The notes beneath the pieces were generated by a model, which worked only from the letters and a program-made list of their open reading frames with translations, searched no databases and was not told the origin of the DNA. Source: Pirellulales bacterium (lineage in GTDB: Bacteria > Planctomycetota > Planctomycetia > Pirellulales > Thermoguttaceae). From it: 64,000 nt of DNA. Position numbers and translations under genes: made by a program. Positions 17,979-27,130 of the stretch are shown in pieces. Location: the NCBI GenBank assembly GCA_016931995.1, contig JAFGDS010000093.1, forward strand, positions 1 to 64,000, read 5' to 3'. The first letter of the stretch is position 1. Each line of letters opens with the position of its first letter.

Positions 17979-19043
17979 ATGAGATTCTCGCACGTCTTGC
18001 TGCCGATGCTGGTGGCCGTGTTGGGCGGCTTGGTCTGGGGCGGTTGTCCCACCGACGCCCGAACGGTTTCGGCAGCCGACGTCGGGCCATACACGCCGGC
18101 CCCACTCTCGTCGAACGCGGTCGAGGACTTCGTCGGCGTCCACCATTGGGACGCCGCGCCGTCATCCTCCGACCGTTTCGGCAACCGCGGATACTACCGC
18201 AAATACGGCTATGAGTACGCGTACCCGGAGGAACCGTACGGGTACGAAGCCTCGGCGGAGGCCGACAACGAGGCGAACGAGGAAGCGGATGCCCAGACGC
18301 CCCCGCTGGGCACGACCGACCCGGCGGAGGAAGACGCCGATGGGTCGGGCCGCGACGCTGCCGCGGAGAGCATGGACGATTCGACCGAGGCATCGACCAG
18401 CGACGACCCGACCCAGGGTCACTCGTACCAGTACGAATACTACTACGAAGACGGCTATGCGTCCGACGACTCCGAGGAGGTCGACCAGCCGTCCGCGGTC
18501 GAGGGGAACGACGAGCCCACGTCGGTCGCCCAAGACCCCGATGCGTACGGGTACGCGGTCAGCAAGGAGGAATACCTCCGCTGGCTTTTCGAGTCGGAAT
18601 ACGGTTACGACGAAGAGGAATACCAGTATGCTGGTTTCGACGAGGCGGCCGCCGGGCACGGTAGTGCCGACGACGCCCTTGGACCGTCGACCTTCGACGA
18701 GCCGTATATCTATCCTGCCGACGAGGAGACGTCGGGGCAAAGCGACTCCTCCAGCGGCTACTCGCCCGCCGGCGCATTCGAGTCCTACGGCAGCCAATAC
18801 CTAGAGGGTGGCGCCGAGGCGGATGCCTGGCCGATCGAGCCGCGGGAAGAGGCCTATGACGATGCCCAGGACGACTACAGCGTTCGGCAGGAATACCCCC
18901 TTGAGGGGAACCGCGCCGGTCCCGGAATTGGCACGAGCGGCCCGCGATTGTTGGGCGCCGTGATTTCGGCCGCCGCGGATTCGCTTGACCGACTCAGTTT
19001 GGCGTTGAGGGGGGTATCCCGCCACTTGGAGGGTCTTCGTTAG
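17979..19043 (+). CDS. Secreted Tyr/Asp/Glu-rich protein of unknown function
   Basis: 354 residues from the ATG at 17979, nine bases after GGGAGGA. Residues 1-22 form a signal peptide; a Cys follows (VWGGC), so it may be a lipoprotein, though the lipobox is poor. From residue 60 to 315 the sequence is extremely acidic and Tyr-rich, with units such as YGYEYAYPEEPYGYEA, YQYEYYYEDGYA and YGYDEEEYQYAG. Very few Lys residues occur. The last 30 residues form an ordinary amphipathic helix (AVISAAADSLDRLSLALRG). No family is recognised. Composition suggests a disordered, metal-binding or matrix-templating surface protein. The hairpin at 19173 ends it. Confidence 0.75.
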   Translation: MRFSHVLLPMLVAVLGGLVWGGCPTDARTVSAADVGPYTPAPLSSNAVEDFVGVHHWDAAPSSSDRFGNRGYYRKYGYEYAYPEEPYGYEASAEADNEANEEADAQTPPLGTTDPAEEDADGSGRDAAAESMDDSTEASTSDDPTQGHSYQYEYYYEDGYASDDSEEVDQPSAVEGNDEPTSVAQDPDAYGYAVSKEEYLRWLFESEYGYDEEEYQYAGFDEAAAGHGSADDALGPSTFDEPYIYPADEETSGQSDSSSGYSPAGAFESYGSQYLEGGAEADAWPIEPREEAYDDAQDDYSVRQEYPLEGNRAGPGIGTSGPRLLGAVISAAADSLDRLSLALRGVSRHLEGLR

Positions 19044-19172
19044 GCCACCCAGCCCCATGCGGGTGGACGACTAGAGCCAGGTCCCCGGAGTGGTAATGCG
19101 TTCGGAATTACGGAGTGGTCCAAACACCCCGTCCCCAGGCCCCAGGGCACCCCTTTGCCAGAAGAAGACCTT

Positions 19173-19211
19173 GCGGCCCGAACGCCCGTTGGGGGCGTCC
19201 GGGCCGCTTTT
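19173..19211 (+). terminator. Rho-independent terminator
   Basis: A strong GC stem: GCGGCCCGAACGCCC pairs with GGGCGTCCGGGCCGC (one mismatch) around a short GTTGG-type loop, followed directly by TTTT (19208-19211). It lies 130 bases after the Tyr/acid-rich gene on the same strand. Confidence 0.8.
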
Positions 19212-19599
19212 CATTACAGCATAGTCCCAATGAGGGATGCGCATTATTGAAGATAGGGTTGGCCCCTCCGACGCAAGAACCGACTCCTCGTGGCCCAGGA
19301 TACCGTGCGTTGGCGCGAGGCAGGCGGTTCTCCGGCACGACGGCGGGGGCGGGGGGTGGCTGAAATCGCGGTTTTTCGTTGGAATAAGTCGCGGCAACGG
19401 GATAAAATAGGGGCGACTGGCTGAAGCCGCCCTCTTTATCTGGCTCGCGTTTCAGCCGCTTTTTTGGATGGGGATGCCGCGCAAGGGGCGCGGGATCTCG
19501 ATAATGAAAGAACGGACCCCCAACGGGCGCCTTCCGGGCGGTCGCTTCGGAACACGGCTGGCCCCGCGCTCGGTTTCTCGCGTGCCGGAGACACAAGAC
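19212..19599. other. Leader region before the VWA gene
   Basis: No gene is supported. The frame of the VWA gene is open from 19468, with possible starts at 19468 and 19504, but those would put a 32-44 residue basic stretch ahead of a normal signal peptide. I therefore treat this as untranslated leader. No promoter is evident. Confidence 0.45.
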
Positions 19600-22500
19600 A
19601 TGTCCACACGGTTCTCCATTGGGCTCGGCGTTTTGCCGCTGGCCATCCTCATCGCGTCGGTGTCGGTCGTGGCGGCCCTCGGCGCGCCGGCGAGTCCCGA
19701 GGCGGCTCGCATGGACACCTTCGCGCAGCCGGACGGCGTCCGGCTGTTCGCCTTGAGCCTCAGCCCGACCGCCCAGGTCGCCCCGCCCGAGGCCTGCGAC
19801 GTCGTTGTTCTTATCGACACGTCGGCCAGTCAGACGGGCACGTTTCGGGCCAACTCGATCGCCGCGCTCCGCTCGTTGCTGGCGAGCCTTCGGCCCACCG
19901 ACCGCGTGAAGCTGATCGCGGTCGATCTGAACGCGGTCGATCTGTGCGACGGGCTCGTGGCGCCCGGCGGCGAGGAGGTCAAGGCGGCCATCGCCAAGCT
20001 GGAAGCTCGCGAACCCCTTGGCGCGACGAACATGGACCAGGCCCTCCAGGCGGCCGCGGCGAGCTTCGCCGGCCAGGGGAAGCCCCGGGCCGTGGTGTAC
20101 CTCGGCGACGGCATGAGCGCGGCGAACCTGCTCGGCACGGAGCAGTTCTCGCAATTGGTCGACATGCTGGTGGATTCGCGGATCGCGGTGAGCAGCTACG
20201 TGGTGGGCCCGCGGGTGGACGCGCAATTGCTCGGCTCGCTGGCTGGCAAGACCGGCGGGGTGATGCTCGAGCAGTCGGAGGAGCTACAACCCGACGCGGC
20301 CGGCGCCGCCCTGGGCGGCGCGACCCGCGCGGTCGTGTATTGGCCCACCGCCGCGAGCCTGCCGAAGGATCGTCTGGTCGAGATTTATCCCAGGCAATTG
20401 CCGCCGTTGCGTTCGGATCGGGACAGCGTCGTGGTGGGCGCGATCAACGGCGACGAGCCCGTCGAAATCAAGATGACGGCCCAAACGCCCGCCGGCGCCG
20501 AGGAAATGGCCTGGTCGGTCGCGCCGTCCGCGTCGAACAAGCTGAACGCGTATCTGGTGACGCTTTGCGACCATGCGCGGGCGGACGGGGGCATGAGCCT
20601 GCCGCTCATCGATTCGACCAGTCTGGATCACGCCCGCAACGTGGTCCGCGTGGGCGCCGTGCAATACGCCGATCTGGCCCGCCAGGCCCTGGCCGTGGGC
20701 GACGTCCGCGGCGCCCGGGCGATGGCCGAGGAGGCTCTGCGCCGCAACGCGGACGACGCCGGCGCGGCGAAGTTGCTCGACGAGATCAAGAACCGTCCGG
20801 CCGACGCCGCGACGGGTGGTTTGGAGCTGGTTGGCGATGCGGCCGAGGAAGCGCCCGAGGGCGCGCTGGCCGAGTCCTTCCGGCAAGACCGCGAACTGAT
20901 TACCGCCCAGGTGACCAAGGACGTTCAGGTGGCCGTGAACCGGGCGCGTCAGGACATGTCCGCCTCGCCGGAGCCGGTGATTCAAGACCTCAAGCTCAAG
21001 CTCGAGATGGTCCGGCGGATGGCCGAACTCCATCCCGATGTCCGCGATCAATTGGCCAATCAGCTTCAGTCGGCGATTCAGTTGGCCGTGCAGCGCCAGG
21101 ATCGCGAGGAGATCCGCCGCCAGCGCGACGCGGAGGCGAAGGCCGCCGCCGAGGAACGCGAGGCCATCGTGCAAAACCTCGTCCGCAAGGAGGAAAAAGT
21201 CCGGCAACTGATGCAGCGGTTCGACTCGCTGATGAAGGAAAGCCGGTACCGCGAGGATAACTACCGCCAGGCCGAGGAAGAGGTCATGGTCGAGGCGCAG
21301 GAGCTCGTCGACGAGGGGAACATGCACGCGTCGGAGCCCACCATGGTGGTCGGCACGCTGCACTCGCGCATGAAGCGATACTACTTCGAGGACCAGCAGC
21401 TTCGCGTGCTCCGACAGCGGAAGGTGGTCGAGGCCTTGGCCTCGACCGAGAAATCGCACGTCTGCTTCAACGACCTCGAGCCAATCATATATCCGGACGC
21501 CGAGGTCTGGAGCCAGATGTCCGAGCTGCGCAAGCAACGGTACAGCGCGACGGATCTGGCCGTGCGGAGCGAAGAAGACCAACGGGTGCAAAAGGAGCTG
21601 CGCGAGCCGACGTCGATGGATTTCGACGAAATGCCGCTGGAGCAGGTGATGGCCTACGTGGGCGAGGTGCACAAGATCCCCATCAAGATCCAGAAGAAGG
21701 CGCTCGATACCGTGGGGATCGAGGTGGATGCGCCGGTCACTTTCCACGCGCCGCGGGGGCTGCCTTTGCGCGCGGCGCTCAACGCGATGTTTGACGATCT
21801 CGAGCTGGCCTACTACGTCGAGAACGGGTTTCTCAACATCACCACGCCCGAGGACGCCGAGGAACACCGCAGCACGCGCGTCTACCCCGTGGCCGACCTC
21901 GTCGTGCCGATCCAGAGCAACATGATGGGCGGCATGGGAATGATGGGCGGCATGGGCATGGGTGGCATGGGCATGGGTGGCATGGGTGGCATGGGAATGG
22001 GTGGCATGGGCATGGGTGGCATGGGTGGCATGGGTGGCATGGGTGGCATGGGAATGATGAACTTGCCGCCCCAAAGAGTCCCCCAACAGGTCTTCGACAA
22101 GCTGCCCCCGCAGGTCCAACAGCTCCTGCCGCAACGACGTCCGGACGGACAATTCCAGGCCTTCTCGGTCGAGGACGATCTGAGCCAACCGCCCGCCAAG
22201 CCGGCGGCAAGCCAGAAGCCTCGGCCGGAAAAAATCGAAGTGGAGCTAAGCCCCGGTGTCGATCCTCGCGAAGTCTGGGACGCCTATTTCGCCGCCAACG
22301 CGCCGACCGAAGCGGCCGTCCGCAAGGCGATCCGCCGTTTGATGCACGACAAGCAATACGATCACGTGATCGCGCTTTGTCGGGCCGCGCTGCGGCGCGG
22401 CCAGGCGCAGCCGTGGATGTACGAGGCCACCGCCTTGGCCATGCAGATAACCGGCCGCGGCGCCGACGAAGTGGAACGCGCCGTCATGTCGGCGGTCGAT

Positions 22501-23676
22501 ATGGCCCAAAGCCCCGACGACCTGATGTACGTCGCCGCGTATCTTTCGGACATCGGTTCGTACCGCCGGGCGTTGCAGGTGTTCCGCCAGGCGTCGCGGC
22601 TCGCGCCGGAGCGGCCGGAACCCTATATGCACGGGCTCGAAGCCGCCCAAAAAGCCAACGACCTGGAAGGCATCCAATGGGCCACGGTCGGCATCGTCAG
22701 CCGCGCATGGCCGGAGCAACAAGGCGACGTGTGGATCAAGGGCGTCCGCGTCGCCCAGGCCACCCTGGAACAACTCAAAAAAGAGAACCGCGCGAAGGAA
22801 GCCGCCCAGTACGAAGCCATGCTCGACGAGGCCCTCGTCCGCGACGTCGTCGCCAAGGTCTCCTGGACCGGCAACGCCGACGTGGACCTGATGATTGAAG
22901 AGCCGTCGGGCACGATCTGCTCGTGCCGCAGCCCGCGAACCACCGCGGGCGGCATCATGATGGGCGACAAAAAAACAACGCTCGGCGAACAAACCGACGT
23001 CGGATTCGCCGAGGGCTACGTCTGCCCGCGGGGCTTCCCCGGCGAGTACAAGCTGGCGATCCGGCGCGTTTGGGGCGAGGTGACCGCGGGCACGATCACC
23101 GTCGACGTGTTCGTCAATTGGAACACGAAGAACGCCCAACACATCCGCAAGCGCGTTCGGCTCGACGACGACGCGGCGATGGTCCGATTCGATCTGCCCC
23201 AGGGGCGTCGCACCGAGTCGCTCAAAGCCCAACAGGTGGCCAATACGGCCGCGCAGCAGGTGGCGGTTCGCCGGGAAGTCCTCGCCCAACAGGCGGCCAT
23301 GGATCCCATGTCCATGTTCAATCTCGGCCGTGCCCGCCAAAACGACAACAATGGAAACAATAACAATAACTTTCCCTACAACCAGGGCGCCGTGGGGTAC
23401 GAACCCCAGATCCAAATGCTCTCCGAAGGCGCCATGATGACCGTGACGGCCGTCGTCTCGGCCGACCGGCGCTACGTCCGGGTCTCGCCCACCCCGTTCT
23501 TCTCCGGCATCGGCGAAGTGAACACGTTCAACTTCGTGAGCGGAGAAGGCGGCACCACCGAAGGCGGCACCGGTGGGCAAGGCTACGGCGGCGGCGGCTT
23601 CGGCGGAGGCATGGGCGGCATGGGAGGCATGGGGGGCGGCATGGGTGGCATGGGGGGCGGCATGGGAATGATGTAG
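19600..23676 (+). CDS. Large exported VWA protein with Gly/Met repeats
   Basis: 1358 residues from the ATG at 19600 (MSTRFSIGLGVLPLAILIA, signal to about 28). The VWA domain starts near 65, with MIDAS motif DTSAS at 73-77. Residues 420-560 are helical and charged. A secretin/TonB short N-terminal-like domain is at about 669-755 (MDFDEMPLEQVMAYVG, GLPLRAALNAM). Residues 775-822 are GMGGM repeats. A TPR-like section follows (900-1050). A beta-sandwich resembling DUF2135 is at about 1085-1175 (GNADVDLMIEEPSG). An Asn-rich spacer and a second Gly/Met tail end the protein. The combination looks like a cell-surface scaffold. It ends beside a large palindrome and has no operon partner. Confidence 0.8.
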   Translation: MSTRFSIGLGVLPLAILIASVSVVAALGAPASPEAARMDTFAQPDGVRLFALSLSPTAQVAPPEACDVVVLIDTSASQTGTFRANSIAALRSLLASLRPTDRVKLIAVDLNAVDLCDGLVAPGGEEVKAAIAKLEAREPLGATNMDQALQAAAASFAGQGKPRAVVYLGDGMSAANLLGTEQFSQLVDMLVDSRIAVSSYVVGPRVDAQLLGSLAGKTGGVMLEQSEELQPDAAGAALGGATRAVVYWPTAASLPKDRLVEIYPRQLPPLRSDRDSVVVGAINGDEPVEIKMTAQTPAGAEEMAWSVAPSASNKLNAYLVTLCDHARADGGMSLPLIDSTSLDHARNVVRVGAVQYADLARQALAVGDVRGARAMAEEALRRNADDAGAAKLLDEIKNRPADAATGGLELVGDAAEEAPEGALAESFRQDRELITAQVTKDVQVAVNRARQDMSASPEPVIQDLKLKLEMVRRMAELHPDVRDQLANQLQSAIQLAVQRQDREEIRRQRDAEAKAAAEEREAIVQNLVRKEEKVRQLMQRFDSLMKESRYREDNYRQAEEEVMVEAQELVDEGNMHASEPTMVVGTLHSRMKRYYFEDQQLRVLRQRKVVEALASTEKSHVCFNDLEPIIYPDAEVWSQMSELRKQRYSATDLAVRSEEDQRVQKELREPTSMDFDEMPLEQVMAYVGEVHKIPIKIQKKALDTVGIEVDAPVTFHAPRGLPLRAALNAMFDDLELAYYVENGFLNITTPEDAEEHRSTRVYPVADLVVPIQSNMMGGMGMMGGMGMGGMGMGGMGGMGMGGMGMGGMGGMGGMGGMGMMNLPPQRVPQQVFDKLPPQVQQLLPQRRPDGQFQAFSVEDDLSQPPAKPAASQKPRPEKIEVELSPGVDPREVWDAYFAANAPTEAAVRKAIRRLMHDKQYDHVIALCRAALRRGQAQPWMYEATALAMQITGRGADEVERAVMSAVDMAQSPDDLMYVAAYLSDIGSYRRALQVFRQASRLAPERPEPYMHGLEAAQKANDLEGIQWATVGIVSRAWPEQQGDVWIKGVRVAQATLEQLKKENRAKEAAQYEAMLDEALVRDVVAKVSWTGNADVDLMIEEPSGTICSCRSPRTTAGGIMMGDKKTTLGEQTDVGFAEGYVCPRGFPGEYKLAIRRVWGEVTAGTITVDVFVNWNTKNAQHIRKRVRLDDDAAMVRFDLPQGRRTESLKAQQVANTAAQQVAVRREVLAQQAAMDPMSMFNLGRARQNDNNGNNNNNFPYNQGAVGYEPQIQMLSEGAMMTVTAVVSADRRYVRVSPTPFFSGIGEVNTFNFVSGEGGTTEGGTGGQGYGGGGFGGGMGGMGGMGGGMGGMGGGMGMM

Positions 23677-23684
23677 CCCGCCTC

Positions 23685-23817
23685 AGAACGTGTTTTGAAA
23701 TTGGGTGCCACTGCTGGCTTGTCCAGCAGTGCCGGCGAATCCCGGGGGAGAAACACTGCTGGACAAGCCAGCAGTGGCACCCCCAAAGTGGCTGTAACGC
23801 ATTTCCAAACACGTTCT
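23685..23817. repeat. Large composite palindrome between convergent genes
   Basis: Outer arms 23685-23701 and 23801-23817 match with one mismatch (AGAACGTGTTT...). Inner arms 23704-23731 and 23754-23781 are a perfect 28-base inverted repeat that starts GGTGCCACTGCTGG. Each inner arm is itself a hairpin (CACTGCTGG / CCAGCAGTG). The right outer arm touches the tsaD stop codon. It may act as a two-way terminator. The inner unit belongs to a dispersed family. Confidence 0.85.
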
Positions 23818-24845
23818 CAGAACGCCCCGCGCACCAGGCCAGGCAGCACGTCCAGGTCGAGATCCTCGACCAGCCCGGCGCGGAGCCGCTCCAGGGCAAT
23901 CGCCCCCATCACCGCGTTGTCGGTGCACAATCGGGGGGGAGCAACGTGAAGCGTTGCTCCTTCGCGTCGCGCTGCGTCCTCCAGCCGCTGGCGCAGCCGC
24001 GCGTTGGCCGCCACGCCGCCCCCAACACACAACGTGGACATGCCCGTCTTCCGCAGACAGAGCATCGCCTTTCCCACCAGGCAATCCACCACGGCTTCCT
24101 GGAAGCTGGCGGCCAGATCGGCGACGAGTTTCTCCGGCAGGACGAGCTTGTCGAACTCGGGTTTGCCGGGCCCGACGATCTTGTAGCGGACGGCCGTCTT
24201 CAAACCGCTGAAACTGAAGTCGAGCCGTTCGTCGTCGTCCAGCAGCGCCCGAGGTAGCGCGAAGGCGCGGCGATTGCCGCGCTTCGCGGCCTCTTGGATC
24301 GACGGTCCGCCGGGATAGGGCAACCCCAGCATTGCGGCCACTTTGTCGAACGCCTCGCCGGCCGCGTCGTCGATCGTCGCGCCCAAAAGCTCGAAATCCA
24401 ACGGGTCGCGGCAGCGGTAAAGGCTCGTATGTCCGCCGCTGACGATGAGCCCCACGCACGGAAACACGTCCTCGTCGGCGGCCATGCGGCAGGCGTACAC
24501 GTGGGCTTGAAGGTGGTTCACGGCCACCAACGGAATATCCAGCGCCACGGCCAGCGCCTTGGCGGCGGAGAGCCCTACAAGAAGCGATCCGGCCAGGCCC
24601 GGCGTGTTGACCACCGCCACGGCGTCCAAATCGCCCAAGGCCACGCCCGCGCGGCGCATCGCCTCGTCGATAACCGGCAAGATCCGCTCGACGTGGGCGC
24701 GGGAGGCGATCTCGGGCACCACGCCGCCGAAGCGTCGGTGCAAGTCGTCCTGCGAGGCAACCACCGCGCCGAGCACGTTGCGGCCCTCGTCGATCACGGC
24801 CGCGGCGGTCTCGTCGCACGACGTTTCCAGGGCCAACAGGTACAC
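23817..24845 (-). CDS. tsaD: tRNA N6-adenosine threonylcarbamoyltransferase TsaD
   Basis: 342 residues, the normal length. Start is GTG at 24845, which shares its G with the TAG stop of the upstream protease gene, so the two are coupled. Family motifs are LLALETSCDET at the N-terminus, PEIASRAHVERI near 44, and the metal-binding pair H111/H115 in HLQAH. GGHTSLY and GEAFDKVAAMLGLPYPGG follow, then GGVAANARLR near 272. It transfers the threonylcarbamoyl group to A37 of ANN-decoding tRNAs, together with TsaB and TsaE, which are not in this window. The canonical HMEGH is HLQAH here, as in some other phyla. Confidence 0.95.
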   Translation of the reverse strand: MYLLALETSCDETAAAVIDEGRNVLGAVVASQDDLHRRFGGVVPEIASRAHVERILPVIDEAMRRAGVALGDLDAVAVVNTPGLAGSLLVGLSAAKALAVALDIPLVAVNHLQAHVYACRMAADEDVFPCVGLIVSGGHTSLYRCRDPLDFELLGATIDDAAGEAFDKVAAMLGLPYPGGPSIQEAAKRGNRRAFALPRALLDDDERLDFSFSGLKTAVRYKIVGPGKPEFDKLVLPEKLVADLAASFQEAVVDCLVGKAMLCLRKTGMSTLCVGGGVAANARLRQRLEDAARREGATLHVAPPRLCTDNAVMGAIALERLRAGLVEDLDLDVLPGLVRGAF

Positions 24846-26239
24846 TACTTTGCCCTGGCCAATTCGTGGTCGAGATACTCCACCGCCATCTTCAAGAGCC
24901 GATCCGCGACGATCGGCTTCTTCGGATCCGGATTTGCGCGCGGCGCCGCGCCGCGTTTCGATGCGGCGTCGCGTTGGACAACGGACGCCTTTTCGCCGGG
25001 CTTCGGCGCGGCTGGCTTCGCGGCGATGATGTCCCGCTCTCGTCGCTCCCGCAGCAAGGCCACGAGTTCGAGATCGCTCAGGTCCAACTCGTGGCCCTCA
25101 TCCGGCGTCACGCCCCATTCGTCCTCGTCCGTGGCATCGGGAAACCGGTGGATGTTTTTGCCGCTGGGCCGGCGGTACGCGGCCGTGGTCAGCTTCAAGG
25201 CGCTATGACCGTTCTCCAGGGCGACGACGTTCTGCACGCTGCCCTTGCCCCAGGTCCGCTCGCCCATGACGACCGCCCGCTTGTGGTCCTGAAGACACGC
25301 CGACACGATCTCGGCGGCGCTGGCCGTGTAGCGATTGACGAGAACGACGATGGGGAATCCCTCGAACGTGTCTTTCTTGTGGGCGTCCCAGCTTCGCTCG
25401 ACGGTGTTGCGGCCCGCGGTGCTCACGATGCGGCCGCTGGCGAGAAACAAGTCGCTCACCTCGATTCCGGAGCTCAAGAGCCCGCCGGGATTGAACCGCA
25501 GGTCGAGAACCAGTCCGGCCATTTTCTGTTTGGTAAGCGATTCCAGGGCTTTGCGCAGTTCGCTGGCCGTTTGGCGGCTGAAGGCGGTCACGCGGACGTA
25601 GCCAATCCGCTTGTCCGGATCGAGCATGAACTCCCAGGAGTTATCGGCCTTGCGCCGGTCGCCCAGCACCGTCTCGACGTGGATCCGCCGGCGCTTGATC
25701 GCAATGTCCTTGGGCTCGCTCTGGCCGGGATGAAGCACCGTGAGCGTAACCTTCGAGCCGATCTCGCCCTTGAGCTTGCGAATGGCCTCGTCCATATCGA
25801 GGTCATCCGTCGATTCCCCGTCGATCTTGAGAATCACGTCACCGGCAAGAATCCCGGCCTCGTAGGCGGGCGTGTCCACCAGGGGGCTCAGCACGGTCAG
25901 CCGCCCGTCGTCCAGGGTGATCTGGATCCCAATGCCGCCGAACTCGCTCTCGACGCTGGCGCGGAACAGATCCAACTCGTCGGGGCTGATGTAGGTCGAG
26001 TACGGATCGAGCTTCCGCAGGACGCCTTCAATCGCCGCCTCGACCAGTTCGCGCCGGCTGATTGGCTTGACGTAGTTCCGTTCGACCTGGTCCAGGGCAT
26101 CCACCAGCGCACGCTGCAGCTCGTACTCCTCGTCCGGAGTCACTTCCTTCGGCGGGGTCCCGTCAGGCACAGCCTGCCCTACCAACGCGGCCAACACCAA
26201 CGCAAAGGCCAGCCCAAGTCGGACCATAGGACGCCTCAT
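24845..26239 (-). CDS. C-terminal processing peptidase (S41, CtpA-like)
   Basis: 464 residues from the ATG at 26239, chosen because the promoter at 26291-26319 rules out longer starts. The signal peptide (LGLAFALVLAALVG) runs straight into QAVPDG, encoded by a dispersed repeat. Next come a helical part, a PDZ domain (about 80-165, FGGIGIQITLDDG, GDVILKIDG) and the S41 core. The catalytic Ser is in TASAAEIVSACLQDHKRA, and the Lys in GERTWGKGSVQ. Such proteases trim or degrade periplasmic proteins. The C-terminal 100 residues are charged with a Pro/Lys linker. It is the first gene of an operon with tsaD. Confidence 0.9.
   Translation of the reverse strand: MRRPMVRLGLAFALVLAALVGQAVPDGTPPKEVTPDEEYELQRALVDALDQVERNYVKPISRRELVEAAIEGVLRKLDPYSTYISPDELDLFRASVESEFGGIGIQITLDDGRLTVLSPLVDTPAYEAGILAGDVILKIDGESTDDLDMDEAIRKLKGEIGSKVTLTVLHPGQSEPKDIAIKRRRIHVETVLGDRRKADNSWEFMLDPDKRIGYVRVTAFSRQTASELRKALESLTKQKMAGLVLDLRFNPGGLLSSGIEVSDLFLASGRIVSTAGRNTVERSWDAHKKDTFEGFPIVVLVNRYTASAAEIVSACLQDHKRAVVMGERTWGKGSVQNVVALENGHSALKLTTAAYRRPSGKNIHRFPDATDEDEWGVTPDEGHELDLSDLELVALLRERRERDIIAAKPAAPKPGEKASVVQRDAASKRGAAPRANPDPKKPIVADRLLKMAVEYLDHELARAK
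26159..26183. repeat. VGQAVPDG-encoding dispersed repeat within the CtpA signal region
   Basis: The 25 bases at the signal-peptide end of the S41 gene read on the minus strand as TGGTAGGGCAGG CTGTGCC TGACG-like sequence and encode VGQAVPDG. I recall this octapeptide as a common insertion in planctomycete proteins. It sits at the junction of signal and mature parts, where insertion is harmless. Confidence 0.55.
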
Positions 26240-26290
26240 TCGTTCCGCGAGCCAACGCGCGCAAGTCGCCTGACAAAAACCACTTACGCA

Positions 26291-26319
26291 ATTATACCTG
26301 ACCGCCGCGGGCTGGGCAA
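26291..26319 (-). promoter_or_regulatory. Promoter of the ctpA-tsaD operon
   Basis: On the minus strand TTGCCC (26319-26314), a 17-base spacer and a perfect TATAAT (26296-26291). Transcription would start near 26284, 45 bases before the ATG at 26239. It overlaps the last codons of the upstream methyltransferase gene (stop at 26292). Confidence 0.7.
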
Positions 26320-26963
26320 CCAAGGTCGAATCGGGCATGATGGGCCCAAGCGGGGGGGACGTTGAGCCAAATGGCGTCCCGACGAATCTCGTGGTTCGTC
26401 AACAGGCCGCCCAGCACCCGTTGGATCCCCCGGGCGCGGTCCCTTTCGGCGCGGCTGCCAGCCAGCATCCGCAACCGTCGGACGGCCATGTACTCGAAGA
26501 ACGACAACGTACCCCCCGGCGTAAGCAATTCTCTGAACGCCTGCAAGATCGTCTCGACCACGGCAACGGAGAAATTGTTCAACGGCAACCCGGAAACAAT
26601 CACGTTGTAGCGGTCATGCTGGGGTAGCGACTCGATGGCCGTCTGCAGCACGCGGACCCGGGGCGCCACGGCCGCCAGCTCCGGCTCATGGGCGAAATCG
26701 TCTCGCAACCGGTTGGCAAAACTAGGGTTAAGTTCGACCAGGTCGATCTGGTCCTCGGGTCCCATCGCCCGGACGATGTGCCGGGTGATCGCCCCCGTGC
26801 CAGGCCCGACCTCGAGGATCCGCTGGGGTAAATCCCCCTTGCCCACGTACCGGGCCAGAGCCGCCGCGAGCCGCCGCCCGCTGGGCAACACGGCCCCCGT
26901 TGTGTGGAAATTCCGCCAGAATTCCCGCAGAAACAGCCCGTGTTCGGAGAGGCGCGAAGCCAT
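26292..26963 (-). CDS. Class I SAM-dependent methyltransferase (PmtA/KsgA-like)
   Basis: 223 residues from the ATG at 26963 (MASRLSEHGLFLREFWRN). Upstream in-frame ATGs would overlap the HtrA leader and add nothing recognisable. Motif I is ILEVGPGTGAITRHIV near 47-62, motif II is DLVELNPSF, and motif IV is VIVSGLPLNNF. This pattern is that of bacterial phospholipid N-methyltransferases (PmtA) and of rRNA adenine dimethylases, whose NLPY is replaced by GLPLNNF as in PmtA. Methylation of phosphatidylethanolamine is the best guess. It is divergent from htrA and upstream of ctpA. Confidence 0.75.
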   Translation of the reverse strand: MASRLSEHGLFLREFWRNFHTTGAVLPSGRRLAAALARYVGKGDLPQRILEVGPGTGAITRHIVRAMGPEDQIDLVELNPSFANRLRDDFAHEPELAAVAPRVRVLQTAIESLPQHDRYNVIVSGLPLNNFSVAVVETILQAFRELLTPGGTLSFFEYMAVRRLRMLAGSRAERDRARGIQRVLGGLLTNHEIRRDAIWLNVPPAWAHHARFDLGCPARGGQV

Positions 26964-27130
26964 GGTACAATTCTGGGGGTTGGCTGCCGGGGGGTCCGCG
27001 GCGAACGATGCCGAACGGATTTGCGTAGGATGATAATGTACTGCCAGCCGGCCCATTTGCCCAGGTCGAGGGGCCATGCGCTCTCCCGGGCAGTTGGCAT
27101 GTGTGTCCATCGTTCTGGGGAAAGTCCAAC

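Noticed and set aside
21929-22062. GGCATGGGT repeats as a regulatory or satellite array
   Set aside because: They stay in frame as GMGGM repeats within the VWA gene.
20284-22188. A 634-codon antisense frame over the VWA gene, with HATHATH runs
   Set aside because: The His/Ala/Thr runs are the complement of the GMGGM tract; no start signal or family match.
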